A stretch of DNA of 64,000 nucleotides from a bacterium. Its GTDB lineage: Bacteria > Sysuimicrobiota > Sysuimicrobiia > Sysuimicrobiales > Humicultoraceae. The DNA lies in assembly GCA_031082185.1 (NCBI GenBank), contig JAVHLI010000002.1:186001-250000 (forward strand). The letters are read 5' to 3'. Position 1 is the stretch's first letter; each line of letters begins with the position of its first letter. Positions 34,541-43,679 of the stretch are shown here, piece by piece. Below the pieces are notes generated by a model that was given only the letters and a program-made list of their open reading frames with translations, had not been told where the DNA came from and did not search any database. The position numbers and the translations under genes were made by a program.

Positions 34541-35338
34541 CTACGAACGGGCACCGGCCAGCGCGGACCCGCAACGACACGTGCGCTCACCGGGCACCGC
34601 GGCCACCACGCCCAGTATCAGCTCCCGCAGCCGGGGAAGGTTGGCCTGGAAGTTGCGGAGCACCTCTTCCGCGCTGACGGGTGCGGCCTGCGGGTCGCCC
34701 TCCACCCCTACATCATAGTCGGTTATCAGCGAGACGTTCAGGTAGCACAGCTCGGCCTCCCGGGCCAGCAGGGCCTCTGGGTACTGGGTCATGTTGATGA
34801 CTTCCCAGCCGGATGCGCGAAACCAGCGGCTTTCCGCCCGGGTCGAGAACCGCGGCCCCTGTATGACAACCACGGTACCTGAGGGGTGCGCGCTCAGACC
34901 CAGCCGGTTGGACACCTCTTGGGCCACGCTCCGGAGCTGCGGGCAGTAGGGATCGGCCAGACTAACGTGCACCGTCTCCGGTCCGTCGAAGAAAGTGTCG
35001 CGCCGACCGCTGGTTCGGTCCACGAGCTGATCGCAGATCACGAATTCGCCCGGCCGGACGTGGGCCTGGAGACTGCCCGCGGCCACCGGACCTATCACGC
35101 GGGTAACCCCAAGCTGCTTCATCGCCGCGATGTTCGCACGGTAGTTGATGGCGTGCGGCGGCAAATGGTGTCGCCGGCCGTGTCGGGGCAGAAACGCCAC
35201 CTTTCGGCCCGCGACCTCGCCCAGGGTGACCACGTCGCTGGGCCGCCCGTACGGGGTATCGACCTCCACCTCCCGCGCGCCTTCGAGCAGCGAGTAGAAC
35301 CCAGAACCTCCAATCACGCCGATCTCTGCCTCGCTCAT
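34541..35338 (-). CDS. mtnP: S-methyl-5'-thioadenosine phosphorylase
   Basis: A 265-residue PNP/MTAP family-2 phosphorylase. Conserved parts are IGVIGGSGFYSLLE (phosphate loop), FLPRHGRRHHLPPHAINYRANI, GSLQAHVRPGEFVICDQLVDRT, VVIQGPRFSTRAESRWFR, INMTQYPEALLAREAELCY and SLITDYD. These favour MTAP over purine nucleoside phosphorylase, though methylthioinosine or broad specificity is possible. It recycles the MTA made from SAM. ATG overlaps the sirtuin stop (ATGA). Confidence 0.92.
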   Translation of the reverse strand: MSEAEIGVIGGSGFYSLLEGAREVEVDTPYGRPSDVVTLGEVAGRKVAFLPRHGRRHHLPPHAINYRANIAAMKQLGVTRVIGPVAAGSLQAHVRPGEFVICDQLVDRTSGRRDTFFDGPETVHVSLADPYCPQLRSVAQEVSNRLGLSAHPSGTVVVIQGPRFSTRAESRWFRASGWEVINMTQYPEALLAREAELCYLNVSLITDYDVGVEGDPQAAPVSAEEVLRNFQANLPRLRELILGVVAAVPGERTCRCGSALAGARS

Positions 35339-36108
35339 CCGGCCTCACGCCTCCTCCTGCACATGTCGTGCTCGAGCAGGGCCGAGATCTCCGCAAGCAC
35401 GCCCCCGGCGCTTGCCCTTATGGTAATCGCAGCCCGATCGTCGTACGGCGTCGGTTCGCGGTTGACGATGATGAGCCTGCCACCGGCCTCCAGCGTTTCC
35501 AGGGGCAGGTAGGCCGCGGGAGTAACCTGAAGCGATGAGCCCACAACAAGCATCAGGCGACTGGCGCGGGCGGCCCGCACCGCGGCCTGCCACGGTTCCT
35601 CTGGCAGCAGTTCGTCAAAGAGAACCACGTTGGGCTTCAAAAGGCCGCCGCACGAAGGACATCGCGGCAGGCCGCCGGCTCCAATCGCGGTGCGAAGCCG
35701 TGCGGCGGGGCCCAGCTCTCCGCACCCGATGCACGCCGACTCCCGCAGGTTGCCGTGCAGTTCGATAACGCGGCAGGAACCTCCGGCCTGATGGAGGCCG
35801 TCCACATTCTGGGTGACCACGGTCTTCACCCATCCTGCGCGCTCCATCGCCGCAAGAGCACGGTGGCCGATATTGGGAGCCGCGCCGCCCAGGTGACAGA
35901 GTCGCTCGCGGTAGAAGTCGTAGAAGACCTCAGGCCGCCGCTCGAGCGTCCCTCGCGAGGCAACCGCGATGGGATCCACTCCCGCCCACAGGCCGGACGC
36001 TGAGCGAAAATCGGGAAGACCCGACTCGGTGCTCATACCGGCGCCGGTGAAGACGATCGCTCCTCCGGCCATCCTCAGCAGCGAGGCCGCTTCAAGCGTG
36101 CTCATCAT
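35335..36108 (-). CDS. cobB: Sir2-family NAD-dependent protein deacylase
   Basis: A 257-residue sirtuin. NAD-binding GAGMSTESGLPDFRS, catalytic TQNVDGLHQAGG, active His in VIELHGN, zinc ligands CIGCG and CPSCGG, then KPNVVLFDELLPEEPW and VVGSSLQVTPAAYLP. It removes acyl groups from Lys using NAD. ATG overlaps the LarA-like gene (ATGA), and its stop overlaps mtnP the same way, so three genes are translationally linked. Confidence 0.95.
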   Translation of the reverse strand: MMSTLEAASLLRMAGGAIVFTGAGMSTESGLPDFRSASGLWAGVDPIAVASRGTLERRPEVFYDFYRERLCHLGGAAPNIGHRALAAMERAGWVKTVVTQNVDGLHQAGGSCRVIELHGNLRESACIGCGELGPAARLRTAIGAGGLPRCPSCGGLLKPNVVLFDELLPEEPWQAAVRAARASRLMLVVGSSLQVTPAAYLPLETLEAGGRLIIVNREPTPYDDRAAITIRASAGGVLAEISALLEHDMCRRRREAG

Positions 36109-37352
36109 AGGTCAATCAGCCACCCATCTGGGTCAAACGGCCACCCCTGACCCTCGCCGATCTCGACCCCTTCCTGGTCGTGCATCTCCTCGGCCACGGC
36201 CTGGGATACCAACAGGCGCTCCAAGTGCAGGGTGTTCGCGATGCGCACTACCCTGGCCTTCCGGGGTTCGTCAATGCCCAGCGTCTTGAACGCCGTAACT
36301 ATCGCGTCGCGGTCGGATGGAAGCGTGATGGGAATGAACGTCCTCTGTATAAAAGTGCTGGTAATAGCGTTCAGGTTGGTAACCTCCCGGTCAATGGCGT
36401 CCACCAGCCGCTGCGTGGTAAGGTCGGCAAGACCGATGCCATTGGCATTGCCCTCGGACTCGGGCGAGAGGCGCAGGGCCACGATGCGGCCGATCCGGGG
36501 AGAGGCGGGCTCCGGCATTCCGGGGACGCGCATCCGCCCGATTATGGTGGGATCCATCCCGGTGCCGGAGAAGTTCTTACCGACCCGGTCCACCACGAGG
36601 ACATCCATCTCCTCCACGGGCAGGCGCGGCATCATCTCGCGCGCCCTGGCAAAAAGCGCCATCTCCCGCTCCACCAGCTCGTTAGGGAAGAGCGCCTCGA
36701 CGATGGCCGGCTCGTCGCGGGCATTCTCAACAACGGCCAGCCCTCCCACCACCATGCCGCGATCAAGGTACACCTGTGCCATCGCGCGAATCGCGCCGGG
36801 CAGCGCAGTCAGCCCCTGCCGGTGAATCTGCGTTGCGCCCTCAACCTTGCCCAAACCGACACCGAGCATCTTCATGAGGCCGCTGCCAAACGGCTCGAAG
36901 AAGATGGTGTGGGGCTTGATGCGGTTGACCACCAGGATCCCATCGCAGCCGGCAGCTGCGCGGTCGCAGAAGGCGGCCAAGCCGTCCGGCGTGTGTCCGA
37001 TGACCACGGTCTCCATGCGTGTCGAGATCGGCGCTCCCACCGTTTCTTGGGTAATGCCGAGATGCGCGAGTAACCGGCGCTGCCCATCGCTCGTGCCCCT
37101 GCCGTGACTGCCCATGGCGGCCACAACCAGCGGATCGGCCCCGCAGCGGCGCAGGTGATCCACCGCGGCCCGCAACACAACCGCGATCTGGGCGATCCCC
37201 CGGCTGCCCGCGGTCAGCGCGATGCGCCTCCCCCTGATCCGCGGATCCAGCTCCAGGCGCGCCAGCGCCTGGTGGGTCGCCTCCTCGAGGTCGGGAATCC
37301 TCGTGCCGGGCAGGCGCCGGTGTATCGCGTGCATTGCGGGAAGTGCCGTCAT
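36105..37352 (-). CDS. LarA-like (DUF2088 / lactate racemase N-domain-like) protein
   Basis: A 415-residue protein. It resembles the LarA N-terminal domain family: LTAGSRGI, VVAAMGSHGRGTSDGQRRLL, VVNRIKPHTIFFEPFGSGLM and KMLGVGLGKVEGATQIH. His in GSHG and the Lys-Pro-His stretch are candidate cofactor or metal ligands. Known LarA uses a nickel-pincer cofactor made by LarB/C/E, which are not in the window, so lactate racemase activity should not be assumed. ATG at 37352 overlaps the VWA gene stop by 1 nt (TGATG). Confidence 0.75.
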   Translation of the reverse strand: MTALPAMHAIHRRLPGTRIPDLEEATHQALARLELDPRIRGRRIALTAGSRGIAQIAVVLRAAVDHLRRCGADPLVVAAMGSHGRGTSDGQRRLLAHLGITQETVGAPISTRMETVVIGHTPDGLAAFCDRAAAGCDGILVVNRIKPHTIFFEPFGSGLMKMLGVGLGKVEGATQIHRQGLTALPGAIRAMAQVYLDRGMVVGGLAVVENARDEPAIVEALFPNELVEREMALFARAREMMPRLPVEEMDVLVVDRVGKNFSGTGMDPTIIGRMRVPGMPEPASPRIGRIVALRLSPESEGNANGIGLADLTTQRLVDAIDREVTNLNAITSTFIQRTFIPITLPSDRDAIVTAFKTLGIDEPRKARVVRIANTLHLERLLVSQAVAEEMHDQEGVEIGEGQGWPFDPDGWLIDL

Positions 37353-40300
37353 CAATGATCTCCAGGCCTGTCCCGTTGGGTGCGCTGGCGGCGCAGCCGG
37401 GCGATGTAGAGGCGGGCAGCCGTCTCCATGGAGGCGGCGCGCGCCGCTGCCTCGGCCTCGTCCTCGATGCGCCACCTATCGGCGGCGTCATATTCCGCGT
37501 CGTCTGGGGCCGGTGCTCTCCTTGCAACGGCCGCCGCCATCGCCGCCAGGCGCCCCAGGTTCTGCTCGATCGCCGAGAGGCGGCGGAGCGCCACCTCGGC
37601 CGCAAACCCCACCATTGCCATGGCGCCGAAGAGGGGCCATAGCGGCCTTGACCTACGCTCGGGAGAAAGCGGGGGCGCCAGAGCCTCGGCAGGCGTTGCC
37701 ACGACACGCGCGCCTGCCGCTTCCACCATGTGCGCAATCACCGCTCGGTTCAGCCCAACCTGCCGGAGCTCCGGCGAGTACGGCACCGCCAGCGGGAGCG
37801 TGAACCGGCCCGTCTGCCGGCCGCCTTCGAACGCAACCACCCTAACAAGATACGCCCCAGGCGGCGGAAGCGGAAGGTCGGCCTCGTACCAACCCGGCCG
37901 GGTCTGGACGAGGGGAGCCGCCCCCACCTCGCCACGATCGCCGGCAAGCGTCACGGCGGCCTCCCAGCCCATGTAGGGAGAGCCGTCGGTGGCGCGCGCG
38001 TCGAGCACGATGCGCACCCGCTCACCGACCGTCTCGGCGTGAACGTCCAGCGATCCGGTCTGGCGGCTCATCGCCCACCGCACCGCCTGGGACCAGAACC
38101 GCGCCGCACCGCTCCAACCGCTCCAGGGAGCGGTCCACCGAGACCGCGCGTCGGTCGTGATCGCCACGGCCCGTCCGACGCCGTAGTTCCATGCCGCCAG
38201 GATCGGATCGTCCTGGTGGGAAGTCAGGATCACCTCTGTTGACGGCTTGGGGGCCGTCACAAGGTAGCCCAGCAGCGGCGGCACCGGTCCCAAATCCGCG
38301 ACCAGCGCGGAGGCGCCCGCGAGGCGCGGGGTGAAGCGTTCCTCCACCACGTACGAACGTGTTGCCAGGAGCGCCTCTGCCGCGAGGATCCTGGGGATAC
38401 TGTAGGCATCATGGGCAACGTACGCCCGGCCGCGGCCCCATCCCGCGATGCTGCGCATGATGTCAACGTCGGCGTCACGGCCTATGGCGACCGTGCTCAC
38501 CGTGATCCGCTCTGAGGCCAACGCGGTGGCAAGACCGCGGAAGTCGCCGGGATCGGTCTGCCCGTCCGACAGCACTATGATGTGCTTGACCCTGGCTTCT
38601 GCCTTCCGCAGCGGCTCCCGCGCTGCCACGAGCGCGGGATACAGATTGGTGCCGCCTCCGGCGCGGATGCGGCTCACCGCCTCCAGAATGCGCGCGCGCT
38701 GCGAGACAGGCGTGGGTTGCACGAGCCAGCGGGGCGCCTGATCAAACGACAGGACACCAACTACATCGCGATCTCCCAGCAGGTCCACCACCGACTGAGC
38801 GGTTTCCTTGGCCAGTTCCACCTTGGCCAGCTCGTTGCCGAACCCCCCCATGCTCCCGGAGGCATCGAGCACCAGGACCACAGCCATCGTCGGTATCGCC
38901 AGGCGGTGCCGCACGTCCATGCTGACGGGAAGCGCCTCCTCCAGCGGGGTCCCGGCATACCCGCCGATGCCGAAGCTCTGGGTGCCGCCCACCGCCACCA
39001 GCCCGCCGCCGCCGATCCGGACGTAGTCGCGCAGCGCGGCCATCTGCTGGGGAGAGAGCAGGTAGGCCGGCACATCATCGAGCACAACAGCCGAGGTTCC
39101 GTGGTACCCTGCCGCGGACCCTGGAAGCTGGGCAGGCGAGATCCTGCGCACGGAGAGCCGCTGCGACTCCAGCAGGGCTGCCAGCGGACCCGCGGGCGTG
39201 CCGGCATAGATGACCGACGGCGCTCCCGAGACCAACCCGAGCGCGAACGCTCGGTTGTTTCCCGGTTCGGCGTCCGGGGATGCCTCGATCGTCGCGTCTA
39301 TACGGAGCAGCCCGGGCTGCACGGCCAACACCTCCAGGTCCACGCCGGTGCGGCCTGCACGCAGATTAAGATCCCGCGTAAGCAGCAGAATTCCATTGGC
39401 TCGAACCCGCAACTCGGCCTCGGCCGGCGCGGATGCGCGCAGGGTCACGGCCACCGGCACCCGCTCACCCACCGATACCAGGGCCGGCACCGTGACCTCC
39501 TCGACCAGAACGTCGGGGGCAGGATCGGACGCCATCGGCGCCACGACCAGTTCGATGCCTCGGGCCCGAACCTCTGCGAGGGCCGGCGCCAGATCTCCGG
39601 CGGTGGCCTGGCCGTCGGTAAGCAGCACGAGCCGGCGCGCGGCCCCTGCGGGGAAGGCCGGGATGGCACGCTGGATAGCCGCGGCGATGTTGGTGCCGTC
39701 GGTTCCGGGCTGCGATGCCATTGCCAGTCTGGGCTGAGCGGACGGCGCCTCTTCCAGTTCGGCATTGGATCCAAAGGTCACCAACCCCACGCGCAGACCA
39801 GGGCCCGAGCGGGACCGCGCCTCGTCCAGAAACGCGCGCATCCGTCGCGCGCCCGCCGGCCCGATGCTGTCGGAGCGATCGGCAGCCAGGATCACCGTCA
39901 GATCTCCCACCGCGGAGGCAATCTCAACCCCGGCGAGGCCCAGCACCAGAAGCGCGATCACGCCCATCCGCAGGGCTACCAGGCTCCTCCTCCGGCGCGA
40001 ACGGGGCGGCAGGCTGCGGGTCCACAGCCACCACTCCGCCGCGATCAGGGCTGATGCGAGTCCAAGCAGCCACCGCGCCAGCGGGATACTGGACGGAAGT
40101 CGGACCGGCGCCGCCGTGGCGCTGATGGGGGAAGGTGCGACCTCAAGGTCCGACTCACGCCTATCCACCGCGGGCACTACCCAGCGCCGCTCCCATCCGT
40201 CGGTTCGAAGGCGGTAGGCGCCCACGCGGTCGAACGGCGGCAGCATGAACATGCCGTCCCGCTCGAGTACCTGCAGGACACCGCCCGCGGGATCATGCAG

Positions 40301-41770
40301 CCGGGCCTCACGCCAGGGACCGGCCAGCGCCACTGGCGCATTACCCGGCGCCAGAGCCAAACCGCCGCCCGCAAGCCAGTCCAGGGCGTTGGCAATCAGC
40401 ACCGGGAAGGCAGCATAAGATGGAAGATCGCTCGCCGCCAGCGAGAACGGCAGCACCACGGCCCGGATGCCACGCCCCTCATAGACCCACACGAGCGGTA
40501 CGTCGCCCTCGGCCAGCACGGTGCCGGCCTGGGGCCGGAGTACCATGGCTTCACCCACGCGGACGCCGCGCAGATCTGCCATCCGCGTCACCCTATGGGT
40601 GGCGGACACCGTGCGGACCACCTGCTCGGCGGTGTCACCCTCGATGCGCACCGGCAGGTTGACACCGACGGTGCCTATCAGCAGATAGGCGCCCGGAGCC
40701 AGTTCGAGCGGCGGCACCCCATCGAGCACCACAACATCGGCCCCTCCCCACTCCGAGGGCGCAACCCCCTCGGTGCGCGAGATCCCTGCGAGGGGCACCG
40801 CCCGCAGAACCGCATCCAATATCGGGTTGTCCTCGCCCACCACGAGTACCCGCGGCAGCCATTCCCGACCGCCCGCCGCCACGGCACGGTCGTCCGCGGC
40901 CAGCGCGTCGTCACCCTCCAGCGAGACCGTGACCTCCCCGCTGATCGCCCCCAGGTCGAAGACCGCGGTTAGAGGAGTGCCGGGAAGGAGACCGAGGGTT
41001 CGGCGGGCGATGGTCTGCCCGCCTACCGCCACCACCAGCGCCTGATCAGGGAAACTCCCGCCGAAGGCCTCAACCCTTACCAGCAGACGCGTCTGGCCCA
41101 GGGCGTCGGCGCGGGCGTGCACTGCGGTCACCGCCGCGTTGGGCGCCCCATGCCCGACCCGGTGCCAGCGCACGTGCGCCTCCGCCGGGGGTTGATCGCT
41201 GAAGAGGTGCACCTCCGCAGCCCGTCCGTGCGCACGCAGGCTGCCGGCCAGCGCCAGCGCCTCAGCGATCGAGTCCCCGGCATCGGATGCCCGCAGGCTG
41301 CCCAGCGCCCTCCCCAGCGCGGCGCGGTCGGTTGTAAGCTCGACGACCAGAACAGGGCGGGCGCCCGCGGCGAGGAGCGCAACGGGCTGGCGCGGAGAGA
41401 GCCCGGCCAGCAACGCCCGGGCCTCCTGCTGCGCCACGGCCAGGCGGCTGGGCCGGACGTCCGTCGCCTGCATGCTGGCGCTGGTGTCCACCACCAGAAC
41501 CACCCCGCCTCCGGCCAGGCCGGGGAGTGATATGGAAGGCCGGGCAAGCGCCAGGGCCAGAAGGGCGATCGCCATCACCTGAAGCAGCAGGAGCAGGTTG
41601 CGCTCGAACCGGCGCACCGGCATCCGGGCCACGAGATCGCGCGCCGCCCGCTCCCACAGCAGCGTGCTGGAAACCACGCGGGGCTCCCGGCGCGCCCGCA
41701 GCATGTAGAGCAGGACCACCAGAGGGACCAGGACCAACCACCAGAGCGCCGCGGGCGCGCCGAGGACCAT
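37352..41770 (-). CDS. Giant triple-VWA membrane protein (BatA-like plus VWA/glutamine-amidotransferase-like fusion)
   Basis: A 1472-residue protein. Residues 1-80 are two membrane helices of the BatA/aerotolerance N-terminal type. A first VWA follows (VVDTSASM at 95-100, a MIDAS motif). Around residues 560-620 are two further membrane segments separated by RSRRRRS. A second VWA starts near 628 (ILAADRSDSIG, a degenerate DxSxS), and a third near 967 (VLVLDASGSMGG). A GATase-like piece (VAVGGTQSFGIGGY) lies just before the third. The end is cytoplasmic and charged after a helix. The middle looks like the joint of two normally separate genes. It is coupled to MoxR and DUF58, a typical chaperone/VWA partnership. 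Confidence 0.88.
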   Translation of the reverse strand: MVLGAPAALWWLVLVPLVVLLYMLRARREPRVVSSTLLWERAARDLVARMPVRRFERNLLLLLQVMAIALLALALARPSISLPGLAGGGVVLVVDTSASMQATDVRPSRLAVAQQEARALLAGLSPRQPVALLAAGARPVLVVELTTDRAALGRALGSLRASDAGDSIAEALALAGSLRAHGRAAEVHLFSDQPPAEAHVRWHRVGHGAPNAAVTAVHARADALGQTRLLVRVEAFGGSFPDQALVVAVGGQTIARRTLGLLPGTPLTAVFDLGAISGEVTVSLEGDDALAADDRAVAAGGREWLPRVLVVGEDNPILDAVLRAVPLAGISRTEGVAPSEWGGADVVVLDGVPPLELAPGAYLLIGTVGVNLPVRIEGDTAEQVVRTVSATHRVTRMADLRGVRVGEAMVLRPQAGTVLAEGDVPLVWVYEGRGIRAVVLPFSLAASDLPSYAAFPVLIANALDWLAGGGLALAPGNAPVALAGPWREARLHDPAGGVLQVLERDGMFMLPPFDRVGAYRLRTDGWERRWVVPAVDRRESDLEVAPSPISATAAPVRLPSSIPLARWLLGLASALIAAEWWLWTRSLPPRSRRRRSLVALRMGVIALLVLGLAGVEIASAVGDLTVILAADRSDSIGPAGARRMRAFLDEARSRSGPGLRVGLVTFGSNAELEEAPSAQPRLAMASQPGTDGTNIAAAIQRAIPAFPAGAARRLVLLTDGQATAGDLAPALAEVRARGIELVVAPMASDPAPDVLVEEVTVPALVSVGERVPVAVTLRASAPAEAELRVRANGILLLTRDLNLRAGRTGVDLEVLAVQPGLLRIDATIEASPDAEPGNNRAFALGLVSGAPSVIYAGTPAGPLAALLESQRLSVRRISPAQLPGSAAGYHGTSAVVLDDVPAYLLSPQQMAALRDYVRIGGGGLVAVGGTQSFGIGGYAGTPLEEALPVSMDVRHRLAIPTMAVVLVLDASGSMGGFGNELAKVELAKETAQSVVDLLGDRDVVGVLSFDQAPRWLVQPTPVSQRARILEAVSRIRAGGGTNLYPALVAAREPLRKAEARVKHIIVLSDGQTDPGDFRGLATALASERITVSTVAIGRDADVDIMRSIAGWGRGRAYVAHDAYSIPRILAAEALLATRSYVVEERFTPRLAGASALVADLGPVPPLLGYLVTAPKPSTEVILTSHQDDPILAAWNYGVGRAVAITTDARSRWTAPWSGWSGAARFWSQAVRWAMSRQTGSLDVHAETVGERVRIVLDARATDGSPYMGWEAAVTLAGDRGEVGAAPLVQTRPGWYEADLPLPPPGAYLVRVVAFEGGRQTGRFTLPLAVPYSPELRQVGLNRAVIAHMVEAAGARVVATPAEALAPPLSPERRSRPLWPLFGAMAMVGFAAEVALRRLSAIEQNLGRLAAMAAAVARRAPAPDDAEYDAADRWRIEDEAEAAARAASMETAARLYIARLRRQRTQRDRPGDH

Positions 41771-42657
41771 CAGGCGATGAGCCCCCCCCTGCGCAGGTAG
41801 CGGAGCACCAGGTCCTGGAACGGGATCGAGGTGGCCGCGCGCAGGTACTCCACCCCTAGCGACAGAGCGGTCCGCTCGATCTCATCGAAGTACCGGTCCC
41901 GTGCGCGCGCGTAGGCCGCGGCAGATGCGGCATCCGCGGTAACCTCCACCGCGGAGCCGGTCTCGCTGTCCACCAGGCGCAGGTCGCCGTCGAGGACCGG
42001 GACCAGCTCGTCGTCGGAAAGCAGGTGAACGAGGAAGGGCTCGAAGCGATGGTATCTGGCCAGGCGCAGTCCGGCCTCCACCCCGCCGGGGAACATCAGG
42101 TCCGAGATCACGACCAGGATCCCGCGCCGCCGGGTGCGGACCGCATACTCCTCCAGCGCGGATGCGAGATCGCTCGTGCCGGAGGGGACGATACCGCTCA
42201 GGAACCGGAAGAGGGCAAGGACACCCGACCTGCCCCGGCGCGGCGCCAGCGTGCGGACCGCGCGGTCGCTGAAAGCCACCGCTCCCACACGGTCCAGGTT
42301 GGCCAGCCCGATGTAGCCGAGCGCGGCCGCGGTCCTGACCGCGTAGTCCAACTTGGATGGCCATCCCCATCCCATTGACCGGCTGGAGTCCACGAACAGG
42401 TGCACGCTGACGTCCTCATCCTCGCTGAAAAGCTTGACGAAGAGGCGATCCAAGCGCGAGTAGATGTTCCAGTCCACGTACCGGAAATCGTCGCCGACCT
42501 GGTATGGCCGAAAATCAGCAAACTCCACGCCGCGGCCCATCGTCGCGCTGCGGCGCTCGCCCCGGATTCCGCTCCGGTACAATCGGCGAGAGCGCAGCGT
42601 CAGGCGTTCCAGCCGCGCCAGGAACTCCGGTTCGAGCAACAGCGGCGTCTCGGTCAT
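41770..42657 (-). CDS. DUF58 domain protein
   Basis: A 295-residue protein with the DUF58 signature GRGVEFADFRPYQVGDDFRYVDWN, then a VWA-like fold with FVDSSRSMGWG and LVVISDLMFPGG. DUF58 proteins are regular partners of MoxR ATPases and VWA membrane proteins. ATG overlaps the moxR stop (ATGA) and its stop overlaps the VWA gene by 1 nt (TGATG). Confidence 0.93.
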   Translation of the reverse strand: MTETPLLLEPEFLARLERLTLRSRRLYRSGIRGERRSATMGRGVEFADFRPYQVGDDFRYVDWNIYSRLDRLFVKLFSEDEDVSVHLFVDSSRSMGWGWPSKLDYAVRTAAALGYIGLANLDRVGAVAFSDRAVRTLAPRRGRSGVLALFRFLSGIVPSGTSDLASALEEYAVRTRRRGILVVISDLMFPGGVEAGLRLARYHRFEPFLVHLLSDDELVPVLDGDLRLVDSETGSAVEVTADAASAAAYARARDRYFDEIERTALSLGVEYLRAATSIPFQDLVLRYLRRGGLIA

Positions 42658-43646
42658 GGACTCCAGGAGGCGGCCGGGGTCGGCGGGACCTCGGCCAGGA
42701 TGCTGCGGATCACCTCGTCGGGATCCACTCCTTCGGCCTCCCCCTCAAAGTTCAGGATGAGGCGGTGTCGCAGCGCGCCCGGGGCAACGGCCTGGATGTC
42801 CTCCGTGCTGGCGTTGACCCTTCCCTCGGCGAGGGCGCGCACCCTGGCCGTAAGCAGCAGCGCCTGCGCCCCCCTCGGACTGCTGCCGTAGCGGACAAAA
42901 CGGCGGGCAAGGGAACCTGCCGCCTCATCGCCGGCATGGGTGGCACGCACCAGCCTGGCGGCCAGCAGCCGGACGTGATCCGCCGCGGGCACCTCACGCG
43001 CCAGCGCCTGCATCGCTTTGATCTCAGAGCCAGTTGCCACGACGCTGGGGACCAGCGGCATCGAACCCGTTGTCCGGTCCATGATCTCCAGCAGCTCGCG
43101 CAGCGTGGGGGACTCCACCTTGAGCTTGAACATGAACCGGTCAATCTGCGCCTCGGGCAGGGGGTAGGTCCCTTCCATCTCGATCGGGTTCTGGGTGGCC
43201 AGGACCAGGAACGGCTCCTCCAGTACGTACGGACCGCCCGGCGCCGTGACGGTCCTCTCCTGCATCGCCTCCAGCAGCGCCGACTGCGTCTTGGGGGTGG
43301 CGCGGTTGATCTCATCGGCCAGCACGATCTGCGAGAAGATGGGCCCCCGCTGGAACTGGAAGTAGCGCCGGCCGTCGGAGTCCTGCACCACCACGTTCGT
43401 GCCGATGATGTCCGCGGGCATCATGTCGGGCGTGAACTGTATCCGCGAGTAATGCAGGTCCAGGCACTGGGCCAGCGTCTTGACCAGCAGCGTCTTGCCC
43501 AATCCCGGGACGCCTTCCAGCAGCACGTGGCCGTTGGCGAACATCGCGTACAGCACGTGCTCGATCAGCGTTTCGTGCCCGACCATAACCCGTTGTATCT
43601 CGCGGCGGATCGCGGCAAAAGTGGTCCGGAAGGTGGCGGCATCCAT
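42654..43646 (-). CDS. MoxR-family AAA+ ATPase
   Basis: A 330-residue AAA_3 ATPase. Walker A LLEGVPGLGKTLLVKTLA, QFTPDMMPADIIG, Walker B IVLADEINRATPKTQSALLEAM, sensor 1 VLATQNPIEMEGTYPLPEAQIDRF and the lid domain are all present. MoxR proteins act as chaperones or metal-insertion factors for VWA proteins. ATG at 43646 has GAGGAG 11 nt upstream; the TTG just before it is better spaced (8 nt). Confidence 0.95.
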   Translation of the reverse strand: MDAATFRTTFAAIRREIQRVMVGHETLIEHVLYAMFANGHVLLEGVPGLGKTLLVKTLAQCLDLHYSRIQFTPDMMPADIIGTNVVVQDSDGRRYFQFQRGPIFSQIVLADEINRATPKTQSALLEAMQERTVTAPGGPYVLEEPFLVLATQNPIEMEGTYPLPEAQIDRFMFKLKVESPTLRELLEIMDRTTGSMPLVPSVVATGSEIKAMQALAREVPAADHVRLLAARLVRATHAGDEAAGSLARRFVRYGSSPRGAQALLLTARVRALAEGRVNASTEDIQAVAPGALRHRLILNFEGEAEGVDPDEVIRSILAEVPPTPAASWSP

Positions 43647-43679
43647 CAACGGCTCGTCTCCTCGTCCCTGCGCGGCGGT

